DNA of 64,000 nucleotides, from positions 1,687,910-1,751,909 of the forward strand of contig OY723245.1 of NCBI GenBank assembly GCA_963210315.1, given 5' to 3'. How positions within the stretch are numbered: position 1 is the stretch's first letter; the number at the start of each line of letters is the position of its first letter. Source of the DNA: Rhynchopus euleeides (taxonomy: Eukaryota > Euglenozoa > Diplonemea > Diplonemida > Diplonemidae). The notes beneath the pieces are model-generated. The model worked only from the letters and a program-made list of their open reading frames with translations. It did not search any database and had not been told where the DNA came from. This document shows positions 10,334-21,523 of the stretch, piece by piece. Both the position numbers and the translations under genes were made by a program.

Positions 10334-11330
10334 GAACCCTGAGAGAGAGGGGGTCTGTGGAGCTTACACTCGAAAAGGTGTAGGAAACCCGGTGATAAGG
10401 GCCTTTCACCCTTGTCTGTGTCAAACGCTCCTCCTAAGCTAGGGGGATTATCGCTGCTCTCTCACGGCTGTGGTCTTCCTTGGCTCGGGGGGGGGGGGGG
10501 ATGGGGTAGCGGGGGGAGAGGTGGGGGGCCTTCTTCCCCCGCGTGTCTGTTTTGTTTTGTGTATACCATTTAGTCAGTTCATTGTTCTCCCGTATCGCCC
10601 CCCCCCCCACCGGTCGTGATCACGGCAGGTGTGCCCCCGCCCCCCTCTGGGGGTTCTGACATCGCGTAAAAAGGAGAACACGAATCAGCGACCCCCCCTT
10701 CACCGGGGGACGCGATAAGCACGGCCAAAAATCGTTCAAAATCGTTCAGAAGCTGCATGAGTTGTCGCGTGGGGTTTATGCTGTGATGCCTATCAGAGCC
10801 TCGGAACCCCTCGAAAAAGGAATATGTAAACAGGGCCCCGCCACCTGCCGAGCTCTGCTCCCCACTCTCACAAACGCACCACCCTCTCTAAAACACAACA
10901 TGCACACACGCGATGTAGGATGTAAGGGTCTGCTGCGATTCGCCACCCGCGATACATCCCCCCCCCACATCCACTGTCTCTCCTCCAAATTGTACCGTCC
11001 CCCACCCTGCCTCACACGCCTTCTCCCTGGGAGTGGTGTTTCGAAGGCCCCCCGCTATTGCTGTTCTTCATAGTGTAAAACCGAACCGCGAGTGCAGAGG
11101 CAGAGAGCGTTGTGCGGTGGCAGGGAGGCCGCCGCCGCCCCCTCCTCCCCGCCCCGCCCCCCCTCACCCCCTCCTCCTCCCCCACATCCACGATTGCGGT
11201 TCAAACGGATCTCGCGTTGCTGGGTGAGGTTGGTTATAAGCCGTATACAATGCGCACAGGGTGTGCCTAACCCATCACATCCGCACCCCCCCCGCAGGAC
11301 AAGGCAGCCTCTGTGTGGCAGGAGCACAAC
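10334..11330. other. Intergenic
   Basis: No credible gene. Poly-G at 10489 and poly-C at 10602 flank a GC-rich stretch. A CAG acceptor-like site preceded by a C-tract (11289-11298) lies just upstream of the next start codon, suggesting an intron in the 5' leader or a leader-splicing acceptor. Confidence 0.4.
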
Positions 11331-11966
11331 ATGGCGCTGCGCATTGCCATCTGTGGCACGACTACCCATAGGACTGGGACAGAGGAGGCTTACTGGCAGA
11401 TTGTGTTCAACAGCGATAATGAGGGGATCAACATGAACGCACGCCTGAAGGAAACCGCAGATGGGAACGCGGCTCTCATGTTCCGCGACGGGATGAACAC
11501 CTATGTGGGTGTGATGCAGAAGGGCGGGGCGGGGAATGGCCCCTGGCCCTGCCGTGGGCTGTACTACCATGATGACGATGGCGGCCCGTCTGGGCATGTC
11601 CCGCGTGGCACCTTCAACATGCAGGCGTACCGCATAGAGCACGCGGGGAAGGTTCTGGTGTTCGATGGGAGCTACAGCGATTCCAATGTCAGCGGGATGC
11701 ACTGTTCGTTGGTGGCGGTGCTGGATGACGCGCGCAACCCGCAGAACCACGAAGGGTCGTGGGAGGAGGGGACCAACACGCTGACTGTGCTCCACGGGAA
11801 CAGACTCCACGTCGGCAAGTGGGCCACCTCCAGCTCACACGTCGACAAGTGGGCAGGCGTTTTCTACAACACCACGAAGGAGAACCCCACGCTGGCTGAC
11901 TTCGACGTGCAGGGATGCCCCTCCGGCACCTTCCTCCTCTACCCGAGCGAGTTGACCTCCGACTGA
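11331..11966 (+). CDS. Unrecognised 211-residue protein
   Basis: The frame MALRIAICGTTTHRTG... is protein-like throughout, with few low-complexity stretches and many aromatic and charged residues. It has no signal peptide or membrane segment. The order of features is a short beta-like start, a Gly-rich middle (KGGAGNGPWPCRGLYYHDDD, about residues 64-83) and a C-terminal part containing HVGKWA and HVDKWAGVF, which may be an internal repeat. I do not recognise the fold. A possible upstream exon cannot be excluded, because an acceptor-like CAG lies at 11298 and the frame is open back to it; no GTATGY donor is visible nearby. Start chosen as first ATG in the open frame. Confidence 0.65.
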   Translation: MALRIAICGTTTHRTGTEEAYWQIVFNSDNEGINMNARLKETADGNAALMFRDGMNTYVGVMQKGGAGNGPWPCRGLYYHDDDGGPSGHVPRGTFNMQAYRIEHAGKVLVFDGSYSDSNVSGMHCSLVAVLDDARNPQNHEGSWEEGTNTLTVLHGNRLHVGKWATSSSHVDKWAGVFYNTTKENPTLADFDVQGCPSGTFLLYPSELTSD

Positions 11967-13089
11967 GGGGCAGGTTGTCCCGTTGGCCTGCCCGTCGGTC
12001 CCGCTCCGCAACGCGGTGCAAACCTCTGCGATCTACCAAGAGTTGGATGGGGGTGGGGGTGAGCCGTGGCCCGTGCTGCTCCCCAACGAAAAAAGCCTCA
12101 TTCGAAATCTATTTTTTTCCCGCACGACGTGTGCCTTGAGTGGTTCGCCGTGAACCCGATATTTCTAGATCTGGGGGGGGGGGGGGTGGGGTGGGGTGCA
12201 GGTGTGTATGGAATTCCGTGCCGTAGAGGTCGGTCCAGAGCCCGCTCAGTGCACGTTGTCAAGAAGGCGAAACATGCGGTTACACCACACCAACGAGAAA
12301 TTCAAACAAAAGATTGATCCCATGACAGGCGAGATGGAAAGACCACACCCAACACAAACTAACAGGGTGGGTGCGTGCCCTGCTCTGGCACGGCTCTGCT
12401 CTTCACTGGGCCGCTCTCAAGTGCAGATAGACTGGCGAGGTGCTATGATGCTGGGACCCCCCACCTCCCATCGGTGGGGGTGGGGTGGGGGTGGGGCGAA
12501 AGATCTCCATTCCCAGGCAGGTTACAGGACAAAATATGTTCGGTGTTTTCTTTTTGGGGGGGGGGGTGTTTCCGGGTTCTCCCCCCCCACCCCACCCACT
12601 CCACCCAAAACCCAGGGGATTCTTGCCTATACTAGAGGGTAACCTATGTGCTGTGATTTTTTTATTTGCCCCCCAGTTTCTCTCGACCACACCCCCACCC
12701 CCTCGCACGCATCAGAGTGCGGCGCATTTGGTGCGGATGTTGGTGTGATCGGGAGGCCGGCCGTGGCAGTGAAAGGAGACAGTGAAATCGCAGCGTTATC
12801 CTCCCCCCCCCCCACACCCACCCACCCACCCACCCACCCCCACCCGATTTTTGAGCAGTTTACAAAAGCGTCGGGGAGCAGCATTTTGTCTTCCAACGCA
12901 TCTCCCCCTTCGCTGGTCAGCCCCCCCGCAGCCAACGCTACTTTCTACAATCAAACCCCCCCGCAGCCAAGTTGCCCTTTTCCGAACTGAATATCCCAAC
13001 TGAGAGCAGCTGAACTACCTTATCACACCGCCCTCTGCAGAGCCCTTGGTTGGGGCGTGGGGGGGGGGAAGGGTGTGCGGGGAGGTGCA
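11967..13089. other. Intergenic
   Basis: Low-complexity G- and C-tracts (12174-12190, 12557-12566, 12805-12842 with a CCCA repeat). Nothing coding is supported. Confidence 0.45.
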
Positions 13090-14719
13090 ATGAGCGCCCC
13101 CCCTGTCACAGCGCCGGGGGCTGCACCAACGCTGCCCGCGCCGCCGATGCCCGCCACAGCACCCCCTGTCGGCAGCGCAGCTGCCCCTGCTGGTGGTGGG
13201 GCTGCGCCGGCAGGGCGAGATATGCCCAGCCTGCCACCGTCGACTATGGCGTCTGTCCCACAGAGCGCAATGCAGGCTGCACATGGTATGTCTAGCTCGG
13301 CATTGGAGTAGGCTGTGGGAGGGGTGGGTCAAGGGGGGGTGGGGGTGGGTGGTTTCGCTGCGAAAGGGGCGCCCAAGGAGAGGGTTTTGAGCAATGTGGG
13401 GCAGGGGTGGAGGGGGGGGTCCGATTCAGTGAAGGGGGGTAGCTGCCTGGAGGGCTGGTCTCTCCTGTTGTGCAGTGGGGAGGGGGGGAGAGAGAGACAC
13501 ACACACACGCCCTCGACTCACCTCTGCCTGCCGCACAGCTGGTCTGCCCTCTGCACCGGCAGCATCGATGCCGTCGCTTCCCCCTGGGCAGCTGCCCACG
13601 TCGTCGCTCTCGCAGCAGGCCCCTGCGCAGCCACAGGAGCCGCAGTCGCCCCCCATCACCGATGAGATGGTGCTGAACGAGAAGCCGTGGCTGGATGGTG
13701 AAGATATGTCCGCATACTTCAACTACGGTTTCACCGATGAGACTTGGGTTGAGTATCATGAGCGCCAGGAGGGCGCTTCCAAGTCGCTGAAGGCTCTGGT
13801 ATGTATTGGAGCTTGCTTGGTAATGCGCGGTATCAGAGCCATTTACCGCAAAAACTGTACCGGCAGTGCCTGCAAACAAAACCGGGTTCTGTTCGGATTG
13901 CACACACACTGCTACACCACACCACCCTCGCAGGCGGAGCGTGCTCTTGAGGACAACCCTGATCACCAGAGGCTGTTGGAGGCACGGTTGCGGCGTTACG
14001 AAGACCGCGACCGTGATCGGGACCGTGACCGCGATCGGGACAGGGAACGTGACCGTGATCGCGACAGGGACAGGGATCGTGACAGAGACCGTGATCGGGA
14101 TCGGGATCGGGACCGTCGTGACTTTCACCGCGATGATCCACGTGACCGGCCATTCGCCGGAAAGGGGTTCCGCAGAGACGACGACGACTTCCCGAGACGG
14201 AAGGGGTTCAAGGGGGACTTCAAAGGCGATTTCAGAGGCGGGGAGAAGGGCGACTACAAAGGAGACTTTAAAGGACGTGACTACTTCCGGCGAGACAAAG
14301 GTGACTTCAAGGGCGACAAGGGCTTCGGCAAGGGGTTCAAGGGCGACCGCAAGGGCGACAAAGGATACAAAGGCGACTTTAAGGGTGACTTTAAAGGCGA
14401 CTTCAAGGGTGATTTCAGAGGTGACTTCAAGGGGGACTTCAAGGGTGATTTCAAAGGAGACCACAAAGGATTCAAGGGCGAATACAAAGGCGGGGACAAG
14501 GGTTGGCGGGGCAGAGACTTCGGCAACAGGGAGCGCGATGACCGGGGTCCGCCGTCTGGCGGCAACACCGAACCGCCCGCACCGGCCTCCACCGCCACAC
14601 CTGCACCCCTGCCTGGTGGCCTTAACCCTGCACTTCTTGCTGCGCTTATCAAAAATCCACAGCTCGCTGCAGGGCTTGCCAAGGCAGTGCAAGGGGGCGC
14701 AGGCGCTCCTACCGAGTAG
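13090..14719 (+). CDS. FIP1: FIP1-like pre-mRNA 3'-end processing factor, three exons
   Basis: FIP1 is a subunit of the cleavage and polyadenylation specificity factor (CPSF); it tethers poly(A) polymerase and binds RNA in the nucleus. Exons 13090-13285, 13539-13798 and 13934-14719 give 413 residues; both introns begin GTATGT and end CAG. The diagnostic Fip1 motif lies at residues 113-142: KPWLDGEDMSAYFNYGF followed by TDETWVEYHERQ (family consensus K-P-W-...-D-x-S-D-Y-F-N-Y-G-F-x-E-x-T-W). Before it is a Pro/Ala/Ser/Gln-rich disordered region. After it come an RD dipeptide tract (about 177-213), as in animal FIP1L1, and then an unusual KGDFKGDF-type repeat tract (about 238-344), which I know from no FIP1. 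The tail is Pro/Ala-rich. Confidence 0.88.
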
Positions 14720-15066
14720 ACCCAAGGCCTGCCCGTTGACCCAAGGCAGCCCGACTGTAGATTGCGACCGAATTAACGCAGCGCTGCCAGCCTCTGCTGG
14801 GCAGCCCACGCGGACACTACGAGACGCATGCAACACCGTGCCCTTAGCAGGGCCAGCAGAAGTAGCCAGCCGGCACGCCTCCCCCCACCCCCACCCCCCC
14901 TGCCCACCACCTCTTTGGCGACGTTAGCCCAGCGCATTCGCAAGCACTGCCTTCCCCTTTCCGCCACCCACCCCCCCCCCCCCCTTTGAAGCAGTCTTTT
15001 TATCAGGACCTTCAGCAGGAAACTTCGGATATGCCCCCCAGGGCCGCATCACACCACCCCCCCCCC
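14720..15066. other. Intergenic, 3' flank of FIP1-like gene
   Basis: Poly-C tracts at 14884, 14970 and 15057. No coding or RNA gene seen. The poly-C run directly abuts the left end of the next transposable element. Confidence 0.5.
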
Positions 15067-17551
15067 CCTAGGCATAGTGCCCCAAACATATGTTTTGGGC
15101 CAGAATATTCCAGAATATTTTTTTATGTTTGCAACTTTCAAAAAATATTTTCAAAAATATTTTTGCCAAAAAATATTCCAAAATATTTTTTCTATGCTCA
15201 GCAAAAAATGGATTTTTTGCTGAAAAAAATTTCCGGCCAATTTTATGGCCGGAAGTGGGCCCACCCACGACGGGAGGAAAAAAGAGTGAACGGGCAGCAT
15301 GCCGTTCCTCTTTTTCCCCCCGTGAGGGTGGGCCCCCCCCTGCCAGGCAAGGTGAAAAAATGAAGAAACGGGCAGCATGCCGTTCTACATTTTTCCTTGC
15401 AAGGCAGGGAGGGCGCCCCCCATGCCAGACAGCAGCCACCCCTGGAGGGGCAACAACTGACGGGCATGGGGGAACGAGGTGGGTCTGGACCCGACACCGC
15501 CACCACACGCGCAGTGCACCTTTCGGATACACTGTCGTGAGTGGGGTGTGGGCAGTTCCCCTATCCTGTGAGCTCCTTTCGGACGAAGAGGTGCAGCGGT
15601 TATCTGCAACCTTCGTCCTGGACTTGCCTCGGGGGGAACGCCACGGTTTACCGCGGGTCCCGACGAGGGCACTCAGGCAGGATCTTCACGCCACCCCGCA
15701 CCGAGGTCCCTTCTCACGCGGCGTGTCTCCCAGGTTCATGGCGGCGTCATCAGGTCAGGCTTTGTAGTCTCTACACCATCAGTAGTAAGGGAAATCCTAA
15801 AACCATACATGAAATCCACCTTTTGGGCCGCTGGTGTACGAGGCTTGTTCCTCCAATTGAATCATGTTTGCTGTGTCAGGCAATATCAATACAGCCGCTG
15901 AAAGAAGTCGAGGTGTTGTGGATCTGCTGCTCACAGGAAGGATTCAGGGTGGATCACAAGACTGACCACCCTCTTTCCTTTGTCAAGTACCCTGTAAAAC
16001 ATCAGAACACCAAGTATCTTTCAACACTACATGTTCAAGAGTGGAATCAGTGGAATCGGAAGGGGTCACACCCGACCACACGGACACAGTTCCCGCGACT
16101 AATAAATGCCGAGAGTTCCGGTGTCCGACCACCTGGTATTACTTGGCTCCATCCACCCAGTCATTACGAGGGGGCGTCCCTTGAAGCCAGTTCCGCAGAA
16201 CTCAGACCCCCTTAAAACCAATGTCCTGTGTAGACAACTACTTAGCCTGCCTGATGACGACACCAATTCGCTGGGAGAGACGCCGCGGTCCAGGACCCCA
16301 ATGGGGATGACGTGGCATTGTTTGACCGAATCGGTTGTGTAAGTGTGTAGCCCCCTCCGCCCTCTGTCCCTCCCCCCAGGGTGGTGTGTGGAGGCGAGAA
16401 GCGCAAGCATGCACAGCAAAAAAGTGCGGAGCCCTGCAATCAAGACAACAAGCGATGGGATGGGGCACATGACCTTGCACGGGGGTGGGGGGCAGAAGAA
16501 ACCAGACACATGATTTGACCAACTGAATCGTGCTAGCTAAACTCCAGAAAGAAGTGTCTTTTTTTCGTTGAACGCAGCCAAATGAAGAGCGTAACCTGTT
16601 TTTTGGCGCACAAAGTGCTAGCACGAACATGATGATGTTGGTCTTCTGGTTATGTCTAGTTTATTAGACTTACCGAGGGTACCCCGAGAGAATGTCACCC
16701 TCGGCCTCCGCTTGGGGGGTGACATTCTCACGAACATGATGATGTTGCTCTTCTGCTCATGTCTAATTTATTCGACTTAACGTGTATGCAAGCAGGCTGG
16801 GGTTTCGGGCAGAAAAATGGCGAACATTGTCTGGAAACCCCGAAAAACCACCCAGAAATGGCCAGAACCCGGTTTTTGGTCCCATTTTCCATGTGAAAAA
16901 TCGATATTTTTGGGATTTTTCGCGATTTTCGCCAACTACTCGCCAAGCCAAAAAATCGATTTTTGGCTGGGAAATGCAACAAATCAACGAATTAGGCCGT
17001 TTTAACCCCTTTCGTGCACTTTTTGGTCCCAGAAGGGTTTACGGGGTGTCCATAACGGCCCTTGGCACAAATCCTTTGGACCCAGACCGCAGCTTCGGGG
17101 GTCATTTTTTGGCGCGAATTTTTCGGATTTTCGTCCGGACCGGTACCGCATTTCAGGGGCAAAAATCTGATTTCCGAGGCCCGGGAATGCTCGCAGTGGC
17201 TTCAAATGGCCAAAAACGTTCAATTTACCCCTTCCCCAAAAAAAAATTCGAAAAGGGTCCCCCTATAAATCGCCGGATTAGGAAGGTTTTTTCCAACATA
17301 TTTTTATATTTTTGAAAATATTTTTTTATGTTTGGAATATTTTCAACATATTTTTTTATGTTTGGAATATTTTCAAAATATTTCCGAAATATAAAAATAT
17401 TTTCGAAATATTTTCAAAATATTTCCAAAATATAAAAATATTTTGGAAATATTTTCGAAAAATATAAAAATATTTTTTTATGCGAAAATGAAACATATTT
17501 TTGGCAAAAATATATGTTTATGAAAAATATGTTTGGGGGCCCATGCCTAGG
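15067..17551. mobile_element. 2.5-kb non-autonomous TIR element (CCTAGGCAT ends)
   Basis: The left end CCTAGGCATAGTGCCCCAAA is matched inversely at the right end by TTTGGGGGCCCATGCCTAGG, about 25 bp with a few mismatches and followed on both sides by AT-rich ATATG blocks. Subterminal zones (15105-15215 and 17280-17525) are dense in AATATTTT-type repeats. The interior is AT-richer than the host genes and has no frame I can assign to a transposase. A direct duplication with a hairpin lies inside (16622-16779). I see no target duplication because both sides are G/C tracts. Superfamily unknown. Confidence 0.6.
16622..16779. repeat. Direct 51-bp repeats flanking a hairpin
   Basis: Copies at 16622-16672 and 16729-16779 both start CACGAACATGATGATGTTG and end near GACTTA, with about five differences. 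Between them GAGAATGTCACCC (16688) and GGGTGACATTCTC (to 16729) form a hairpin. It looks like a small duplication or insertion inside the larger element. Confidence 0.65.
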
Positions 17552-18696
17552 GGTCAAATGGGGGTGACAAACACGATTTTTCAAAAAACCGGCGCAGAGG
17601 CCCCAAAGCCCCCGTAAACCCTCCAAACCCCCCCAGATCGGTCCGGAAACCCATCGAACCCCACTTTTCCACCATTCCGGGCACCTCAGGTGCCCGAATT
17701 GGGGTACCTAAATTTTGTGCCACCGTTTGGTACCGGACAGTGCCACTGTGTGGGAGGTTGGAAAAGAAAATGCCCCAACACACCACATCTGAGGGTTGCA
17801 ATGCATGTTGCTTGCCAACCACGTCATCCGGTGGGTGTCAGGCGCTATGTAGGTGGCATGAGCCAGGTCTTCGATGTGTTCTGGCTTGTATATGTACCTC
17901 CCTGCCTGCGGCACAGGCACTGCCTTTGTCCCCCACACCAGCCACAGAGAGCGTATTGTACTCGGTCCACGGTTGCTGATTCATTGTGATGCGTTGTATC
18001 CTCGAGTGAACGTCACACACTAGTGGCACCACCACCCGCCATCCGAGAGCTGTATTGACTTTGCGCCCTTCCGTTGCATTCACCTCGCCACGCATATTGC
18101 ACCGTTCAGTACCAGTGCTCTTGGGCCAGGCAAAGTAGACCGCAGCAACTACCAATTCTGGCACAATGGGTACCACGACAGCGCACTTCGTGTGTTCCCG
18201 GAATGTACAGCTCGTGTTGCAACAGTCGTTGTCAACACATCCCGGTTGTGGAGCACTGCTGCACAGGAATCACACGACCATCTGGACTTGTTCCGTACCT
18301 ACAGGCAGCCTCCCGGTGCATGGTGGCAGGGAGGTACATATACAAGCCAGAACACATCGAAGACCTGGCTAATGCCACCTACATAGCGCCTGACACCCAC
18401 CGGATGACGTGGTTGGCAAGCAACATGCATTGCAACCCTCAGATGTGGTGTGTTGGGGCATTTTCTTTTCCAACCTCCCACACAGTGGCACTGTCCGGTA
18501 CCAAACGGTGGCACAAAATTTAGGTACCCCAATTCGGGCACCTGAGGTGCCCGGAATGGTGGAAAAGTGGGGTTCGATGGGTTTCCGGACCGATCTGGGG
18601 GGGTTTGGAGGGTTTACGGGGGCTTTGGGGCCTCTGCGCCGGTTTTTTGAAAAATCGTGTTTGTCCACGTAAAAGGGTGGCATTTGACCCCCCCTA
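17548..18696. mobile_element. 1.15-kb foldback element with ~350-bp arms
   Basis: The left arm (about 17555-17920) and right arm (about 18325-18690) are inverse copies at high identity, and both ends read TAGGGG(n)TCAAATG outward. The left end overlaps the TA of the neighbouring element's right end, so one inserted next to or into the other. The roughly 400-bp spacer (17925-18320) is GC-richer, and in one plus frame (about 18068-18318) gives a protein-like stretch including WHNGYHDSALRVFPECTAR, which may be a relic of a captured or internal gene; I cannot assign it. Confidence 0.7.
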
Positions 18697-18750
18697 CCCC
18701 CCCCCCCCCCCCCCACCCCACCACCACCACAGGCATACACGGTCGGCAGG

Positions 18751-21523
18751 ATGGCGACCTGTCGGGTTCCGGATCCGATAGCGATCCCAGACCAATACAA
18801 GAAAAGCTTTGTTGGGCTGAAGGACCTCGATGTCTTCTTCATGGTGGAGACGGCGAAGATGAGCCCCAAGCTGCGCCTGCAGAAGCGCGTGCTGGTGGTG
18901 CTCTACGCTCAGCTCTACTCATGCTATGATGACGGCAACATCACGCGGCAGATCCGCATCCCCTCCATCTCGGAGCTTATTGTGAAGGACCTGGATGTCG
19001 TCATCCGGGTCCCTCTGGACTTAGACCTTTGGGTGCGCCTGCCAGACCAGGCCACGGTGCGCCGCCTGCTGGAGGTGCTGACCTCTCTGCACTTCAAGCA
19101 CATCGGGAGCCCCCTGCGCGTGTCGTCCGTGCCCCCGCAGCTGCAGCTCGGCTGCACCCAGTTTCCCGTGAAGCTCTCCAAGCCTGACAAGCTGGTCCAC
19201 CTGGACCCCGTGACACAGCACCAGACGCCCCTGCAGCGTCCGGACGACGTGGGGTCTGAGGCAGAGACACGCTACAAGGCTCGGGGTTCGGTGCCCCCGC
19301 CGCCTTCGAACCCCCCATCGGAGGGGGTCGTGATGTTGGCTGACCCTCCGAATGCTGTGGGGTACACACTCCCGCTGCATCTGCAGCAGCAGCAGCCGCC
19401 TCCGCCGCCGCCGGAGGAGGAGGAGGAGGATGTGGACACGGCGACGGGCCTGCTGACGGCGGGGAACGTTGTGGTGGGGGGGGACTCGCACTACCCCACG
19501 GTGGAGTTGGTGGAGACGCAGCAGGATGGGCTGACGCAGGGCGTCGTGACGCTGACCCCGGAGCAGCTCGCCAGCGCGCAGGGCGGCCCCATTAAGATCA
19601 ACCTGCAGATAATGACCTTGAGTATGTGCCGTGCCTGCCAGCACCCGCCCCACCCCACCTGCTACAGATGGCGAGCCCAGCCAGGTGTCGTCGCGCGCTG
19701 GGAGCCTCACGCCCGGCACGACCATACCCCCGCCGCCGTCGCGTTCGGCGTCGGGTGAGCCGCATCTGCCTGCACCGACGGAGGTGCCACTGTCTGAGCC
19801 TTCGCCGGTGTCAGAGTCGCGGCCTGCGTCTCGTCCCGCGTCGCGGCCTGTGTCGATGGTGTCCGTGGCAGAGAGGTCGGAGCCTGCATTGGTGTCGCAG
19901 TTTGTCCCGCCACCTCCGCCGTCGGAGCCAGCTCGAAGTGAGGCGGCGACCTCGCGTGCGGCGGTGTCGCAGCATGCGACGCCGCTGCAGCCTGCGGCGT
20001 CGCAGCCGTCGGTGGTGCAGCCCCTCTCGCAGCCGCCTCTGTCCTGCCACACAGTGTCTGCTCCCACGCCGCAGCAGGCCCCGGTGTCCCATGTGCCGGT
20101 ATCCCAGGTATCGGTGCAGGTGCAGTCCCACCCGCAGCCCTCCATGCAGGAGGTGCCTGTGCAGGCGCAGGTTTCTTCGCATGACGCGACGACACAGGCG
20201 CAGCCCCCCACGGCACAGCATACCGACGTGCAGACCATGCACACGGGTGGGATCGACGAGCGCCCCCGCGTCATGACAGAAACGAAGGGGGTGTATGTGC
20301 GGGCTGATGATGGCCAGCTGCGGTCCGCAGCACCCTCTGTGCAGTTCAAGCCTTCGCCTGTGTCGCTGCCCGCGTCTGCCCTGCGCACCCCTGCATCCGC
20401 TGCACTGCTGCCCGCAGACCTGCCCGAGTCGCCCCTGGGGCGCATGGTGACGGTGGAGATCCCCAACACCGACGGGTCGTCGCAGGTGGTGCAGGTGCCT
20501 GAGGCAAGCTACCCCAGCGTGGAGGCGATGGTGCACCAGATCCTCGATGCGCGTGAGTCGCTGAAGAAGAAGGACCAGCAGCTGTCTGCCGTGCTGGGGC
20601 TGACGCAGAAGAGCAACACCCTGAAGAAGGAGCGCACGGAGGAGCGAATCCACGAGCTGCTGGACCGCAACAAGGAGACGGAGGCGGAGCTGGAGCAGCT
20701 GCGTGGCGAGCTGCGCATCACAAAGCACAAGGTTGTGGCGGAGAAGGAGGCCCATCTGAACGACCTGGCTGCGGCCACCGCGGTGCACGAGAGGCCGCAG
20801 CCGCAGCCGCAGCCGGTCGTCCCTCCGTCCCAGATGGCAAACTTTTCGCCCGGAGGTCGCCTGCACCGCAGCATGCCTCTCAACAGCGCCCGCGTCTCGC
20901 CTGTGCGGCACCACGGTGGCGGCGGCAGCCCTCATTCCTCCAGGCAGCGGAAGCCTGCACGCCAGTATTCCCACAGTCCTGTGCCTCCCGTGGAGCCGGT
21001 ATGCCCAACCGCCACACCGTTCTGTGCCTTTGTGTCGCCTGTCGCGGGTTGGGTGTGGGGGGGAAATTCCACAGACGCGATACAACGGGGAATTCATTTC
21101 TGGGGGAGCTGGGGTATCGGTTCGGTTCGCTCAGAAGTGTTGCCAACAGTGCGAACCCTGCCCTCCCAGTGGAGGGGTTTGAGGCAGAGGAATGGAGAAG
21201 AACTGCCCACAGACCACACTGCCACCACATTGCACCGCACCTCAGGAGAGCGACTGGGCAATGATGTCACGCATCTGCCTGGACATCGGGCAGCGCCTGG
21301 ATGGGACCCGGGTGACCCAGGTATGCAGAGGGGGCAGAAGCAGGGAGGGCAGTCGGGAGGGTGTGCCCCTCTCTCTATATCATTGTGGGCCCCCCCTTCT
21401 GTGTTCATCACTGCACGCATCATCCCCCCACCCCACCTGCAGTCGCCGAATGCAACCGACACCAAGAGGCGGCTGGTCAGCCAATTCTCGCCCCTCCCCA
21501 ACCTGTCGTCCCCTCTGCGGTGA
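18751..21523 (+). CDS. Large orphan protein with conserved N-terminal domain and coiled coil, four exons
   Basis: Exons 18751-19621, 19668-20998, 21246-21320 and 21443-21523 give 785 residues; introns are 46, 247 and 122 bp, all starting GTATGY and ending CAG. Residues 1-150 form a compact, non-repetitive domain (for example VGLKDLDVFFMVETAKMSP and PLDLDLWVRLPDQATVRRL) that I do not recognise. A long Pro/Gln/Ser/Val-rich region follows, with a polyQ-polyP-polyE run near 210-225. A coiled coil lies near residues 560-690 (SLKKKDQQLSAVLGL ... TEAELEQLRGELRI). The last exons end with SPLPNLSSPLR. A poly-C run and CAG acceptor-like site lie just upstream of the ATG. The small third exon is supported by a clean GTATGC donor and CAG acceptor in phase. 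Role unknown; scaffold or cytoskeletal function would be a guess. Confidence 0.75.

Noticed and set aside
15541-16215. 224-codon frame inside the CCTAGGCAT-ended element, considered as a transposase
   Set aside because: No catalytic motif or family resemblance; neighbouring frames look equally plausible.
19021-21097. Long minus-strand frames opposite the orphan coiled-coil gene
   Set aside because: Arg/His/Cys-rich shadow composition; plus-strand exons have proper splice sites.
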